NCBI GenBank assembly: GCA_973895155.1
Contig: OZ316897.1
Span: forward strand, 22,506,001-22,570,000
Source of the DNA: Marsupella aquatica
Taxonomy: Eukaryota > Marchantiophyta
Reading direction: 5' to 3'
Length of the DNA stretch: 64,000 nucleotides
The translations under genes and the position numbers were made by a program. The notes under the pieces were generated by a model. It saw only the letters and a program-made list of their open reading frames with translations. It ran no database searches and was not told the origin of the DNA. Of the stretch, positions 1 to 12,054 are shown in pieces. Position 1 is the first letter of the stretch. Each line of letters starts with the position of its first letter.

Positions 1-220
1 AGCCAGCGATGGAAGAATTGGTTTAGTGGCGGGATTTTCGAAATTGCAGGGCAGGGAGGGAGGTAGGGAGGGAGGGAAGGAGGGACTGATCGAGCTTGAT
101 AGCTAGCTAGGTCTTCGGAGTGTGTGGATTATGGAGTCGGAGCCAAAATTGGAATAGTAGAAGAGGGGGGGGACGACATCGGTTAGTGAGTAACTGCCGC
201 TGTCCTGCAATGCTTTCTGC

Positions 221-490
221 CCGAGGTGGTCAGTTACTCGCCTGCCTGCCCGCGATTCCATCCCCTCTTAAGGTTCGAACCCAAGCCATCAGGGTTCAAA
301 CCATGCACCGAGGCTATGCCCGAGGTGGTCAGTTACTCGCCTGCCTGCCCGCGATTCCATCCACTCTTCAGGTTTGAACCCAAGCCATCAGGGTTCAATC
401 CATGCACCGAGGCTATGCCCGAGGTGGTCAGTTACTCGCCTGCCTGCCCGCAATTCCATCCCCTCTTCAGGTTCAAACCCAAGCCTCAAT
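221..490. repeat. Tandem repeat, about 2.7 copies of a 99-bp unit
   Basis: Copies begin at 221, 320 and 419, each starting ccgaggtggtcagttactcg. Spacing is exactly 99 bp and divergence is low, so the expansion is recent. The third copy degrades after about 490. The unit contains ggttcgaaccc-like strings, but the rest cannot fold as a tRNA. Confidence 0.85.
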
Positions 491-1784
491 GTAACTATCT
501 CCTTAATTACGCGCATTCCAAAGCTACTTCTTGGGCCTATTGTCTAGAGTGAATGAGTGAGGGTTCAAACCATGCATCGAGGCTGGTCAATCTAACTATC
601 TAATTAATAAAGCGAGATCAAAAGTTACTTCTTGGGCCCGCTGTCTATAGTGAAACCTCTAGGCCATAACTCTAGGTGAGGGTGCACATCAAAAGAAAGG
701 GGATGGGGGCAAAGATGGAGGTGTTTGCTTGATGACCCCCAAAATGAAACTTGTTACTTGATAGACCCCCTGAGGTCTATCAACGGTCCAGATATGAGAT
801 TGAAAGCTCCATCAACGGTCCAGATTGGGGAAAAGTATTGAGGGGGTTGATAGTGGTGGACCTTGCCACCCATCGCCCTCACCAATCCAGCACCCACGCC
901 TAAGTGCCCCTGGTGCCTGAACGCCTCCACAGAATACCTCGAGCAAGCAACCTAGCGCCCCTTGCACCACCAACGACCCCTCCCATACGAAGCCACAGTC
1001 ACTTGCTCTCCAACACGACCGCTACTCAACGGTCCTCACTGTCTGCACAAGCAACCAAGCGTCTCGGTAAATAACTCTTTAGGATATATCTAGATCTCCC
1101 AAGTCTAGCATCCTAACTCAAGCTCAACAGACATTGGTAAGTAGGTCAGCGATAGGTCCTCCGGATGCCATAAGTCAAAACCAAAACCAACGCCCACTGT
1201 TCGTCTAGAACAGCTCCTTCCTTGGACCATAAACCCTAAACCCTAAAGCGTAGCTTGTCCTAAAGTTTGTCCCAATACGTTGGGACAAGAATGACCTCCG
1301 TCTCTAGCAACCAACTCCCGATTCTTGCCCCACTAATGGTCTAGGGCCAAGCACCCTTGGAACTCAACCTCCATGCTTATTTGGCCTTGCCTCCCAACGC
1401 CTGCTCCCTTGAAAGACTGAACGCGGCTTGGTTGCTGTTTCGGCAGGATTTGGCAAGCGGGCGAGATAACATCCGCAAACCTTGAGAACCTACGGCGCCC
1501 CTAGACCCAGCTGAGCTCAGGAGGATATAGCCATCCTCGAGAGCTTTCCAACGCATCCAAGAAGTCCTCCAATGGACTTCCCGTTGGGAAGTTATTGGCG
1601 TTTCCATTTGGTGTTTTCCCTTAGTGTTGCGACAGACTGCCGCGGCTCACGACTTCGGCTCGCTCTTAGCCCCAGGGAGACACCACTCCCCTCATATATG
1701 CTTTTGGAGACCTATCACCCCCAGACCAACTTTGGTCCTCAACTTTTTGGTCCACAACCCGGACCCTATCTCGCATGTCTGGGC

Positions 1785-2290
1785 GCGCCACCAACTGGCA
1801 ACGCCCATAACTTCCTAGTTAGGCGTCCGCAAGCAAAGTGCTTTAGCCCACTGTGATCGGGCCGACCCAGTGTTCATGCCTAGGCCCTCAGATCTCATCG
1901 CCGCTTGAAGCCCCCAATCGGCCAAACCCGGATCGGGCCATAACTTGGGCCCCAAGCGTCCGTCGCCCATGGCGTCAACTCCATTAGCCTTGGGCCCAAG
2001 AGGAGCTCTCACTTAAGCCCTCAGAACTCAAAGTCTGTTTGGGAGTCCGGACAGTTGACCTTGAGTCTGGCCCCTTTCCCTTGAGCCGACCAGCACTCAG
2101 CTAGTCTAAGTCCTTAGTGTGTGTCACCAGCTTGGCCCCTTGCCTTCGCTAGTGCCACTTCCCATTAATGTCCACAAGTCTCCCCATGCTAAGTCCTCCC
2201 CGGATGGCCTATCCGGGCCTGGACCATAAGGGAGCTCGGCGTCGGAGTCAGCGACGCCGGAGCTAAGTGTTAAGGTAGTCGAGTTTGGCG
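1785..2290. repeat. Dispersed repeat of about 510 bp, copy 1
   Basis: Runs from cgcgccaccaactggcaa to gctaagtgttaaggtagtcg and is clearly similar along its length to 56424-56940. The last 180 bp recur a third time at 56228-56412. It contains short dyads (for example ccccggatggcctatccgg). No ORF is conserved between the copies. It could be a fragment of an LTR or another non-coding transposon part. Confidence 0.75.
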
Positions 2291-2351
2291 ACTTTGATTA
2301 AACAAACTTTTTCCGGAAGGGGTTCTACTAAGCATATCTCTCGGCAAAGAT

Positions 2352-2647
2352 CTCGGGGGTTTCACTTCCACAAAAATGGCATATCACGTGCGACGAAGTA
2401 TAGGGTCATTTTATTGGTTCAAAGGAAAGACTTAAGAATTTTCTGAGAAGAACAATAGGGTCTTTTAAATCCAATTTTGAGACTTATAAGAACATTAGGG
2501 TCCTTATAACCAATTTTTTGGAATATTCCAAGAATATTCCAACTTTATAGGGGTTGAAAAAATAATTTTTTTCTTACAATTTAGGGGGTCCGAGGCCTAA
2601 AAACGTCGCAGGTGATGGGGAGGCATCCGTATAATGAGACCCCCGAG
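2352..2647 (+). mobile_element. MITE family 1 copy, hAT-like, 296 bp
   Basis: Ends are ctcgggggtttcac and atgagacccccgag, an imperfect terminal inverted repeat. It is flanked by a perfect 8-bp duplication gcaaagat (2344-2351 and 2648-2655). It contains the family signature cacgtgcgacgaagtatag. Full relatives are at 8160, 11037 (inverted) and 33095. An 8-bp duplication with C-rich short TIRs fits a non-autonomous hAT element. Confidence 0.9.
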
Positions 2648-2750
2648 GCAAAGATGATATGGCATGTTCATCCTAGAACATGCCTTTTTTTGTCTTGTAG
2701 TGATATGTAATTCATTTAATTTGTTTATGATAAAAGAAATAGGTACATGT

Positions 2751-3040
2751 CTCGGAGGCCTCAATCCAAGGGGTGTCCCATATCACGCGCAAAGTGTTGG
2801 GGGAATAAACATCCTAAAAGTTAAGTCAATAAAGTTTTTTTTAGGAATTTTTTTACCCCTAACTTAATGGACCCAAATTTGATTTAAAAAACCCTATGAT
2901 TCTTAGAATTCTCAAAATTGGATTAAAATAACCCTAATGTTCTTCAACAAAAATTTAAAAGTATTTCACTAAACCCAATAAAAAAACCCTATACTTATTC
3001 GCGCGTGATGGGTAGGAAGAAAAGAAGTGAGGACCCTGGG
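2751..3040 (+). mobile_element. MITE family 2 copy, hAT-like, 290 bp
   Basis: Flanked by a perfect 8-bp duplication gtacatgt (2743-2750 and 3041-3048). Ends are ctcggaggcctcaatcc and gtgaggaccctggg. It is related to family 1 internally (accctaatgttctt, cctatacttattcgcgc) but has its own ends. Inverted relatives are at 6783-7097 and 7615-7919. Family 1 and 2 copies lie only about 100 bp apart here. Confidence 0.88.
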
Positions 3041-3559
3041 GTACATGTAAAATATAATTATGCCAAGAAATTAATATCTGCTAATTAAAAGTGAGTGACA
3101 TAACACACAAAACCATAGGTACACATGCAAAGAAAAGCATGTAATGACCAAGAAAGTACAAAGGTACTAAAGAGTTGTGCACATACATTATAGATTTTCA
3201 CTTGCTTCTAGGTAATGATAGTCAACTCAATTAAAACCATAAATTTTGTAAAGAAAATCACTAAAGGAACTTAGTACACCAGATGTGCACATTGTTCAAA
3301 TTCATTTCTCTCACTCATAAAAAAACATTTCACTAAGGAGTGATTGAAAATGAAATATTAAACATTCATGAGGGGAGCCAAATTGGGAGCCAAATACATT
3401 CAAAATACTATAAGTTCACTAAAATTAGTTTGTGGACCCATCATGCGCACTAGAGATTCTGCCGAAAGCCGCGCTGCACAAGGCAATGCATTGCGAGGCA
3501 TTGCAGTACACGCAATCTCCTCTCGTCAGCGTTTGTGTGCTCGTTCCCATTCCACTCCT

Positions 3560-4370
3560 GCCCTGTTTCAAGCACGTAATGACCAAGTTTGAGCTTCTTC
3601 TGGTGGGGCAGAGCAACTGGCTGTCCCTTCCCCTAGCAAATTCTCGTCAGTGAATGGCAGTGTTACAGCGTCGAACGAAGCTGAAATTCTTGAAGCAAAC
3701 ATGAATTTTGCAACCGTTGAGGCACTCAAGGAAAGAGCATACGTCAAGAGCACTTCAGAGTTTTTCCCAATGGCTGAATCGACAATCACAGATGGTCAAA
3801 CTTCCATTGCCTTAACGAGTGTCGTGGATACCAATTCCACGATTGATACAAGCAATGAAGTTAGACCACTCTCCAGAAATGCTATTGAATGTTCTTAGCA
3901 AGGTATGCAACCTGACAAAACGAGAACTACTGAGAGATTGTGAAGCTAAGTCGTCAAATGCATCTGCAGCTTCAGAGAACAAATCAGACCGTGACGATTC
4001 AATAGGAATTGTTTTCAGGGAGCGATTCTGGTTCACATTTCCACGACCGTCATCTTTGCAAAGAGGCGCAGACTGAGAGCACTAGGAGTTCCTCTCTATC
4101 CATTCCCAAATCAAAAGTCAGGCATAGGATTCAATCCTACCAACGAGCTGAATTAATTTGTTCTTCCCAAATGTGTAGTAAATGCTTTCCAACACAAACG
4201 CCACATTCAAGTCAGAAGGAAGCTTACGACACAGCAATAACTTGCTTGACGACAGCTCAAGGTGGTGGTGATGGGGAGCCGTTCTGCAGTATCCCACGAT
4301 AGACTCGTAGAACCTTTGTTGTCAATAAAAATTGGAGGTTTGAAAATTTTTGAGTCGATACAATAACATT
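3560..4370 (+). pseudogene. Possible decayed coding remnant, unidentified
   Basis: From about 3590 to 3898 one frame stays open with ordinary amino-acid composition (Ser/Thr/Glu-rich, no low complexity). Fragments with coding-like composition follow in shifted frames to about 4300, including a basic stretch RRRLRALGVPLYPF near 4060. Stops interrupt at 3896 and beyond. I recognise no family. It may be a broken host gene or a retrocopy; evidence is weak. Confidence 0.25.
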
Positions 4371-6782
4371 CTGTTTATTGCCAGCGCTCTGGAATGTAAT
4401 GGACCGCAAGATTTAATTACTTACTTATTATTATTGGTTGGGGAATTGAACCAGAAAGAGGGTGGGCAGTCAGTTATTCGGGGTAAAAAATGGTTACGAG
4501 TCTACTACTAATTCAACATTTTGTTACTTGGGGTAAATAAAATGGTTATTTTTCAAATAGTTTTACATCAAGGTTTACGGCATGGCGTCCTCAATTTTAC
4601 CAAAATCATGCCACAGACATGAATGTTGAAGCAATTTTATATTGGAAACCAATCTGTACCTGTTTGCAGCGCATCTCGATGATGTGGCACGCTGTGGAGT
4701 CTCAAATTTTGGAAGGGACCTCTAGTGGGGTCTGTAATTAAAAGGGGCCCAAAAGTTAATTCAAAATCAAATTAATACAAATGATTCACCTTGTTAGGGC
4801 ACAAACGCACATTAAAATCAAAATAAAACACTGTACACAAAATTTGAATAAGACAAAATGTGAAAGGTGTATTCACCATATAAAAGGGAATTAGCTTTTC
4901 AACAAGGTTTTTAGAGCATTCTCCTTTTTGGGTATAACCACCGTGCTAGGAAACAGGAAAAAGGAAACAACAAACAGCAAATGGATGATTGACAATTTTT
5001 TCAGAATTTTTTCAGAATTTTTGTTGGAAATTTTTTGTTTTGTTTGTATTTTTGACATTTTTTTACTAGCGCCCAAAGCTAGTAATAGCCAAAAATTATT
5101 TTTTTAGAAATATTTTGAAAAATTTGAGTTTTAATGAGACATTTTTTTATATCATTTTTGCTCATAACAAGATATAAAGTTTTGCTCATAACAGGAAATA
5201 ATTTTCCTATTTCCTGACACGGTGTAAAGCCTCCTCCTTTTCTATCTCTATTGAGGTTCAAGGAAGAGGTAATCAGGCTAATCAAATGGTATTTTTTAGG
5301 GCTTTTCATCTAGAGTGAAGGTCTAGAAAGCCTCTAGATCACTGGGCATAACTGAAGTTGGGGGTGCCATTGGAAATGAGTATTAGGGGAGCCGAGAGTC
5401 TTTGAAAATAGCTTAGTGGTGCTCACCTCCTTCAAGCTTGTCTATCTCACATAGCTTGATCAGATTGAAGTCACTCTGAGTGAAGCTTTAATTTGGCTAG
5501 ATAATGACTCTGGGGCCACATTTATTGTTGGGGCTGGATTTGGAGCTAGGGATAAAATCGGGGATAAAATACTGGTATTCACCATCTGCTGACTAGCAAA
5601 CCTTGGGCATTTCCACTACTTTCTTCAACTAATTTAGGGCAATTTTTTTCCAAATATAGTATACCTTGGAACTGGTCGAGGGAAAGGTGCAAAGCAAATA
5701 TCATTTTTGCTGGAAATGGTTACTTAGCCCAATCCGATTGAAATCCATTACGTGCAACCAGATGTAAGGAATCTTTTGAGATCACAGACGATTTGGCTAC
5801 TCATATGAATCTGCTAGATCAAGTAGGGGAGGAGAACCCTTTGATTAGCTGCATCCTAGATTATTTGTTTTTTCAGCCAAGGGTATCTTGCCGCTGGGCT
5901 AGACTATTCTTGGACTCTTCAATGTTTCCACCCATATTACTTCCCCAAACTTGCACCCTCACCCTCTCCAAACAACAATGCATTCAAAACAACATTATTT
6001 GACCAAAATGATGAGATCTTTGCACCCATAAACATGATTGTAGGGATGACATAGTTGGAACAATAACATTTCTTACAAATGAATTGCCTCACTTGTGATA
6101 CTTTACCTCACCTTTACATTGTGTTGAGCAATGCATAGGTATAGTAGCATGAACGACTGGCTGCTTGGATGGAACTAGGGATGGAACAATCTATCACCTG
6201 CTTATCAAACGATTAACACAACAAATTCCGCTTTTCTTCCTCTAATAATTGTTTGTATCATATGATGGGGACATGGGGGGATGCTAAGTCTGGATTAGTT
6301 TACTACTAAGGAGGAGTATATTTGTTTCCGATCCCAAAAATATATATTTTTATCAAGTCTACCAACTATACACGTATTTTATGCTTTTGATTAAGTCCCG
6401 TGTACTGTTATGTTCATGCTCCTATTGGCCTCCGACAGAGTGTTGTCACCACTCCCACTCACAGGGTCGACCAAACCATGCAAGTTTCTCTAAACAATCA
6501 TTCTAGGGGAAGAACACAATATATCGAGAAAAAGAGAGATAACATCGCACAAAAATTGGTGAGAATCAACCGAATCCATATCTTTTAATGGCCAACACAT
6601 TGCATGGGCAACCCGGCCTCCTACCATCTACCCAACGTACTCCTGCCTCACTGGAAAATGCGTACCTCTCCACCTCACTACTCCGGATTGATTCCCTATT
6701 CATTTAATGCTAATCTCAAACTGAACATTGGACTAAGTCCCCTCTGTACCTATCGGGGACTGCCCTTAAATACCAAAAAACT
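4371..6782. other. AT-rich stretch, nothing recognised
   Basis: No supported gene, RNA gene or repeat with defined ends. ORFs are short and overlap on both strands. Long A/T runs dominate between 4800 and 5300. Confidence 0.5.
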
Positions 6783-7097
6783 CCCGGGGTCCTCTATCAC
6801 TTCTTTTCTTTCGACCCATCGCGCGCGAATAAGTATAGGGTTAATTTTTTAATTGAGTTTAGTGAAATACTTTTAAATTTCTGCTGAAGAACATTAGAGT
6901 TATTTTAATCCAATCTTGATAATTATAAGAATCATAGAGTTTTTTAAAAATCAAATTTAGAAATATTCTTGGAATATTCTATTAAGTTAGTGGTAGAAAA
7001 ATTCATAAAAAAAACTTTATTGACTTAAGTTTTAGGGTGTTTATTCCCCCAAACTTCATGCATGATATGAGACACCCCTTGGATTGAGGCCCCCGAG
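6783..7097 (-). mobile_element. MITE family 2 copy, inverted
   Basis: Reverse-complement relative of 2751-3040. Its right end is ggattgaggcccccgag and its left end cccggggtcctc. The flanking octamers aaaaaact and gaaaaacc agree at six of eight positions, so the target-site duplication has eroded. Confidence 0.8.
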
Positions 7098-7614
7098 GAA
7101 AAACCACACCAAAGCACACAAGCCCTACAAGGGTGTGGCAGCCACCACCCTAGCTGGCCACTACCCCATGTCGGCACCGCTAACCTAACACTTTCAAACA
7201 CATGCGGCACACACATGCAAGGCTAACCCTATCCCTACCTAGAGGCGGCTAACGGTGCCTTTGTCGGCCTATCTACTCAACTTATCTACCGAACTAAAGA
7301 GTCAAGTGACCATGTTCATCGGTCACCATATATCCTTTTGATTGCCATTGCCAGTCCGCCGCAAAAAGAGGGGTCCCAACAATTGTCGAAAGCAAAATTT
7401 TCTCAAAGTAAACTTGTGAGGAAATTTCTGGGTAGCCCTGGTTTTCTTGATTTCAACCCCGCAAACAACTCCCAAAATGGACTATTGACGGTTGAGATAT
7501 GTCTCACCGAGTTTTATGTGCAATCAGGTTGTCGTCTCCCTCCTCTCCATCCGTACAACACCCATATGTGCTGCTACTGCCTCCTTGCTTGGAAAATTTG
7601 GGACCTCCTCCAGT

Positions 7615-7919
7615 CCCAGGGTCCTCACTTCTTTTCTTCCAACCCATCACGCACGAATAAGTATAGGGTTTTTTATTGGGTTTAGTGAAATACTTTTAAA
7701 TTTTTGTTGAAGAACATTAGGGTTATTTTAATCCAATTTTGAGAATTATAAGAATCATAGGGTTTTTAAAATCAAATATGAGAATATTCTTGGAATATTC
7801 CATTCAGTTAGGGGTAAAAAAATTCATAATAAAAACTTTATTGACTTAACTTTTAGGGTGTTTATTCCCCCAAAACTTCGAGCGTGATATGAGACACCCC
7901 TTGGATTGAGGCCCCCAAG
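7615..7919 (-). mobile_element. MITE family 2 copy, inverted
   Basis: Second inverted family 2 copy, from cccagggtcctcactt to ggattgaggcccccaag. The flanking octamers cctccagt and cctgcagt agree at seven of eight positions. It is highly similar to 6783-7097, which suggests recent activity of this family. Confidence 0.85.
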
Positions 7920-8159
7920 CCTGCAGTACGGACGTCCATACGACCTCAAAACTACTATATTCTAAAAATAAATATAACCCATTGTATCTCCTCCATTTTA
8001 GCTCCATTTTGGCCATGTCACACATAGTTGGATTCAGCTCGGCAAGCCCTTTCCAACAAGCCCATAAACTCATGATTCTCATATGATAGAAAATCCAATG
8101 TTCGTACGATCAAGGTCCATACACACGTTGAAAGCAAGCACAACAGGGCTTCGGGTGGG

Positions 8160-8441
8160 CTTGGGAGTTTCACTTTCACAAAAATGGCACATCACGTGCG
8201 ACAAAGAATGGGTTCAAAAAGAAGACTTAAGAATTTTATCAGAAGAACAATAGGGTCTTTTAAATTCAATTTTGAGACTTATATGAACATTAGGGCCCTT
8301 CTAACCAAATTTTCAAAATATTCTAAGAATATTCCAACTTTATAGGGGTTAAAAAAATATTTTTTCCTTACATTTTAGGAGGTCCGAGGCCTAAAAAAAT
8401 CGCAGGTGATGGGGAGGCCTCCATTTAGTGAGACCCCTTAG
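8160..8441 (+). mobile_element. MITE family 1 copy
   Basis: Runs from cttgggagtttcac to agtgagaccccttag. The flanking octamers cgggtggg and agggtggg match at seven of eight. It shares cacgtgcgac and aacaatagggtcttttaaat with the 2352, 11037 and 33095 copies. Confidence 0.85.
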
Positions 8442-9224
8442 AGGGTGGGAACTCCATAAATGAGAAAAGGGAAGGAAGAAAGTGTGGGGACCCCTTCCAT
8501 GGTGTGGAGAAGGGAAAATGTGGGAGCCCCGGCCCACAAAGTGTGAAGGGAAGGAAAGGAAAATAAATGTGAGAACCACTCAAAGGGTGAACAAAGGAAG
8601 GGGGACCCCTTCCTTCTTAAGGCCCTCCCACCATCACTACTCCTAGATTGCTTAGTTTTGCCATTTTACGGGCATTGAGTTTCCTCAAGATGCCTCTGTT
8701 TGATACAGGTCACCTGAACTCAACTACTTAGAGAACCCTAGTTTTGCATGGGGTTGATTGACGGCTTCAAAATTAATCCAAACATGACCATGTTTGGAAG
8801 AGTCTATTTTAAGTTTCAACAGTTTCTATGTTTTGGTCATTCTTCCCGTTTTGGTCCTTATGTGGAGCCTCTGGCCAGCCCCCACCCATACAAGATGCCC
8901 AGGCACACCTTGGCCTCCAAGTCCTTGGGCTGCCTTTTGGCCCCCATGTACCCCCTCAATGGCTCCATTGTCATCCTTGGACCAAATTCCATCACCGCCA
9001 GACACCCTTTTCAACTCCAGCCTCCAGTTGTTACATCAATTTATTAGAACTAACAATTTTATTTTTTAAAATGCAAAGACTTTTGTTATATCTATTTGTC
9101 TTTCTACTTATATATACAATTATAAGCCATCACTAAGTAACTATCGGGTTTGGGACCTTGTCACATCACATTGTTTTGATTGGTCACAATAACAAATGAC
9201 TTGTCATCAGCAGTCCCACTATAT

Positions 9225-9505
9225 GGACCCCCCATCATATGCGATGCTTTCAAGCCTCAGATCCCCTAAAATGTAAGAATTTTAAGAGTTTATGTACCCT
9301 GGATACAAAGTTAGAATATTATTGGAATATTCCGGAATTTGATTAAAAATACCCTAATGTTTTTACAACACTAAAAAACAGATTTCAAGGACCCTAATGT
9401 TATCCCACAAAAATTTCTAAATCTTTCTCTCAAATAAACATAACGACCCTAGTCTATGTCTCACGTGATGTGCTAATTTTGTGGACCAAAGTGAAAACCC
9501 CAAAG
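9225..9505 (-). mobile_element. Diverged MITE related to family 1
   Basis: Reverse-oriented copy. It has cctcagatcccctaaaatgtaag near the left, tctcacgtgatgtgc and gtgaaaaccccaaag near the right. Similarity to family 1 is clear internally, but the left end is blurred and I found no duplication, so the boundaries are approximate. Confidence 0.6.
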
Positions 9506-11036
9506 AATTGTCACTTGCAATCTGCCGAATCTCTCAACTTTGTGCCATGCATAAGTATTGTCACACTAAGTAACCACAATTAACGACAATCATACACGCA
9601 CACCTTTACCTAAGCATTGTTTGTTATATAGATCGTTGACTTTCTGCTAAATAATACTTGTTATTCACTCTTCTTGATTGGGAAAAAACACCTCCCTACC
9701 TCCCAGTGCATTGTCCACCTCACCCTTCAATCTGGGAGAAACTTTTCTTTAATTCTCCTCCGTCTTTTGTGCGTGTCTTTTGCCTTTGTTCAAAACAAAT
9801 TAATTAGTCACTATTCTTGGTATTATTTATTGACCACTGCCATCCATACATCAAGACTGACGTGCAATTAGTTCAGTATACATTTTTGTCATATTTTTGT
9901 TTTTTCTGGGGGTAGATCTTTTATTAAAACAATTAAGCTCTTTTTTCATTTTTTAATGATGAAATTTTGCAGCTAGGAATTGGAATTGGAATTTTTTAAT
10001 TAGAAATTTGGAGCTGGGAATTGTGACAATTCAGATGTACACATGTACAGTTTGGCGGAAGGATGGTTTTAAATATTCCTTGTAGTTCTAAGTGCCATTT
10101 AGAACACAAATTAATGTAAATATGGATATCCAGCAATCCTACCTTGCATGTGATTCATTTCTGGAATCTTGTGTTGTGTTCACAATTTATTGTTCGAATG
10201 ATGCTTTATGATGTTCTATTCTTATTTATCATTTAATTTAATAATTTAATTAAAGATATTAAAATATTTAGCAAAAAGTGGAATTTAACGAATATACTGG
10301 CATTGTCCAAATTGGTGTTAACGAGTTCTTTTAGACACAACATTTTTATGGAATGACTTGTATGGCAAGGATGATACATAAAATGTCTCAACAAGTACTT
10401 GACAAAGCTTACATTTCTTACTTTAATTGCCTTCCCCCCCCCCCCCCCCTTGACCCATTTTCTCACTTTGACATATTTTTCTCTCCTCACCCCCTCATAT
10501 CTTTTCTCTCCTCCACATTGTTTTCTCTCCTTAATTGACATCATGTTCTCGCATGATCTGTTAGCATTTACTCTTAGGTCCAAGGTCATAATTGTAACTG
10601 TAGTTAGACTAACCGTAGTTGTAGTCCCATGTAATTGGGTTAGTTAGGTTGCACACTATATTCCTAAGTGGTGTTTGATTAATGGATAGGAGGAACTCAG
10701 GCTCATTGTTATATACAAAACCAATTGAGAAATAAGGAGAATGATCTTGTATAATTGCATAGACTTGGTATGACCAACGGGTTTAGAGTAAAATAAAATT
10801 CTTGTGTGTTCCCGTGGACGTAGGCTCAGTTGAAGTGAACCGTGTATCTCTCTATGTCAACTACTTCAAGTGCATTGGATAATCATGATTGGGCTTGCCG
10901 TTGTAAATGTTATCTTTATTCAACAATTTGTACTAGAGCAAGTCTGGGAGATGATGATTGATTTTTCATGATGGTTTTCCAGCATTGTGAATTGTTTTTT
11001 CTGGACTTCTATTGTAGGGAACTCAAAGGTTATGGG
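9506..11036. other. Gene-free stretch with homopolymer tract
   Basis: No supported gene. It contains a 14-base C run near 10434-10449 followed by C/T-rich sequence. The ORFs over that tract on both strands are composition artefacts. Confidence 0.5.
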
Positions 11037-11309
11037 CTTGGGGGTCTCATTATACGGATGCCTCCCCATCACCTACGACGTTTTTAGGCCTCGGACCCCC
11101 TAAAATGTAAGAAAAAAAATTATTTTTTCAACCCCTATAAGGTTAAATTGGTTATAAGGACCCTAATGTTCTTATAAGTCTCAAAATTGGATTTAAAAGA
11201 CCCTATTATTCTTCTCAGAAAATTCTTAAGTCTTCCCTTTGAACCAATAAAATGACCCTATACTTCGTCGCACGTGATATGCCATTTTTGTGGAAGTGAA
11301 ACCCCCAAG
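11037..11309 (-). mobile_element. MITE family 1 copy, inverted, perfect TSD
   Basis: Reverse complement of the 2352 copy, from cttgggggtctcat to gtggaagtgaaacccccaag. It is flanked by a perfect 8-bp duplication gttatggg (11029-11036 and 11310-11317). It lies about 0.7 kb upstream of the decarboxylase start. Confidence 0.9.
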
Positions 11310-11944
11310 GTTATGGGCTCAGCGGATTATTAGATCGACCGGTGCGATGACTTTCTAATGGTGCTTAGAATCATTGATCGGAGGTTGTGGATTCTTTTTG
11401 GCAAAATTGCATGTTCGACGGTTCTTCGAAGGAGGGACAAGAGTTTGTTTTCTTGATGGTGTCAACTTTGCGGTGCAACAGGCATCACATGCTATAGCTT
11501 TGCTTGTAACTCAAGATGAGTTGGTCATTTTGGTAACAAGTTTATTGCAGAGTGAGTATCAAGTGCATAGTGACAAGCAAAAGAATATTTCGATCTGGTT
11601 TTTTGAGAACCTATATATGGGTTTCTCGTTGTCACGTTTGCGACAAAACGGTTATTTTAAGTCTGGATTGGCACTTGACACGGAGTGAGGGAGATGCAAC
11701 CGAGGATGCACCAGAGATCTCTACTCTACTGGACCTGCTGACATAGACTGACGGCACCGGGTAAAAATTGGCAACCAATTTTTGTCCAGTAGAGTGACCA
11801 AGTGACTCATAAAAGGGTCCAAAGCCTAGTATTAAGTCGCACTGAAAACACACTTTTCCATCTAATAAGTTACGCACTACGTACATGTAGTGATGGCAGC
11901 AGCATCTGAAGGTTCTCTCAACTGGGCTTCCCTTCAAGCTCTGC

Positions 11945-11953
11945 TATATAAGG
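11945..11953 (+). promoter_or_regulatory. TATA box of the decarboxylase gene
   Basis: TATATAAGG lies 102 bp upstream of the ATG at 12055. With initiation about 30 bp downstream, the leader would be about 75 bases. The position and the absence of other TATA-like strings nearby support it; no transcript data are available. Confidence 0.65.
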
Positions 11954-12054
11954 GGACTGACTTAATTGCTTCTGCACATCAGGTTGAACTCACTAAGTAA
12001 CTAGCTTGGAGCTCAGAGTTTCAGACTATCCAGGCTCTGGTGCCCGCTTGGGTG

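Larger units (their letters stand above)
1..2343. other. Repeat-rich stretch without a supported gene
   Basis: No convincing coding region. It holds a GGGA-rich start, a 99-bp tandem repeat (listed separately), a short telomere-like AAACCCT run near 1226-1243, and a GC-richer dispersed repeat that recurs at 56.4 kb. The ORFs here are short, overlapping and low in complexity, and none matches a family I recognise. Confidence 0.6.

Noticed and set aside
221-490. tRNA-like strings (ggttcgaaccc, gggttcaaacc) in the 99-bp repeat
   Set aside because: No acceptor stem or anticodon arm can be built around them; the strings simply repeat with the tandem unit.
226-552. 108-residue ORF across the 99-bp repeat
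   Set aside because: It exists because 99 is divisible by three; repeat-encoded, no motif.
1226-1243. Telomere or subtelomere from aaaccctaaaccctaaa
   Set aside because: Only about two and a half units; interstitial plant-type repeats this short are common.
10353-10647. Overlapping ORFs around the C14 run on both strands
   Set aside because: Homopolymer-driven, no family resemblance, mutually exclusive.
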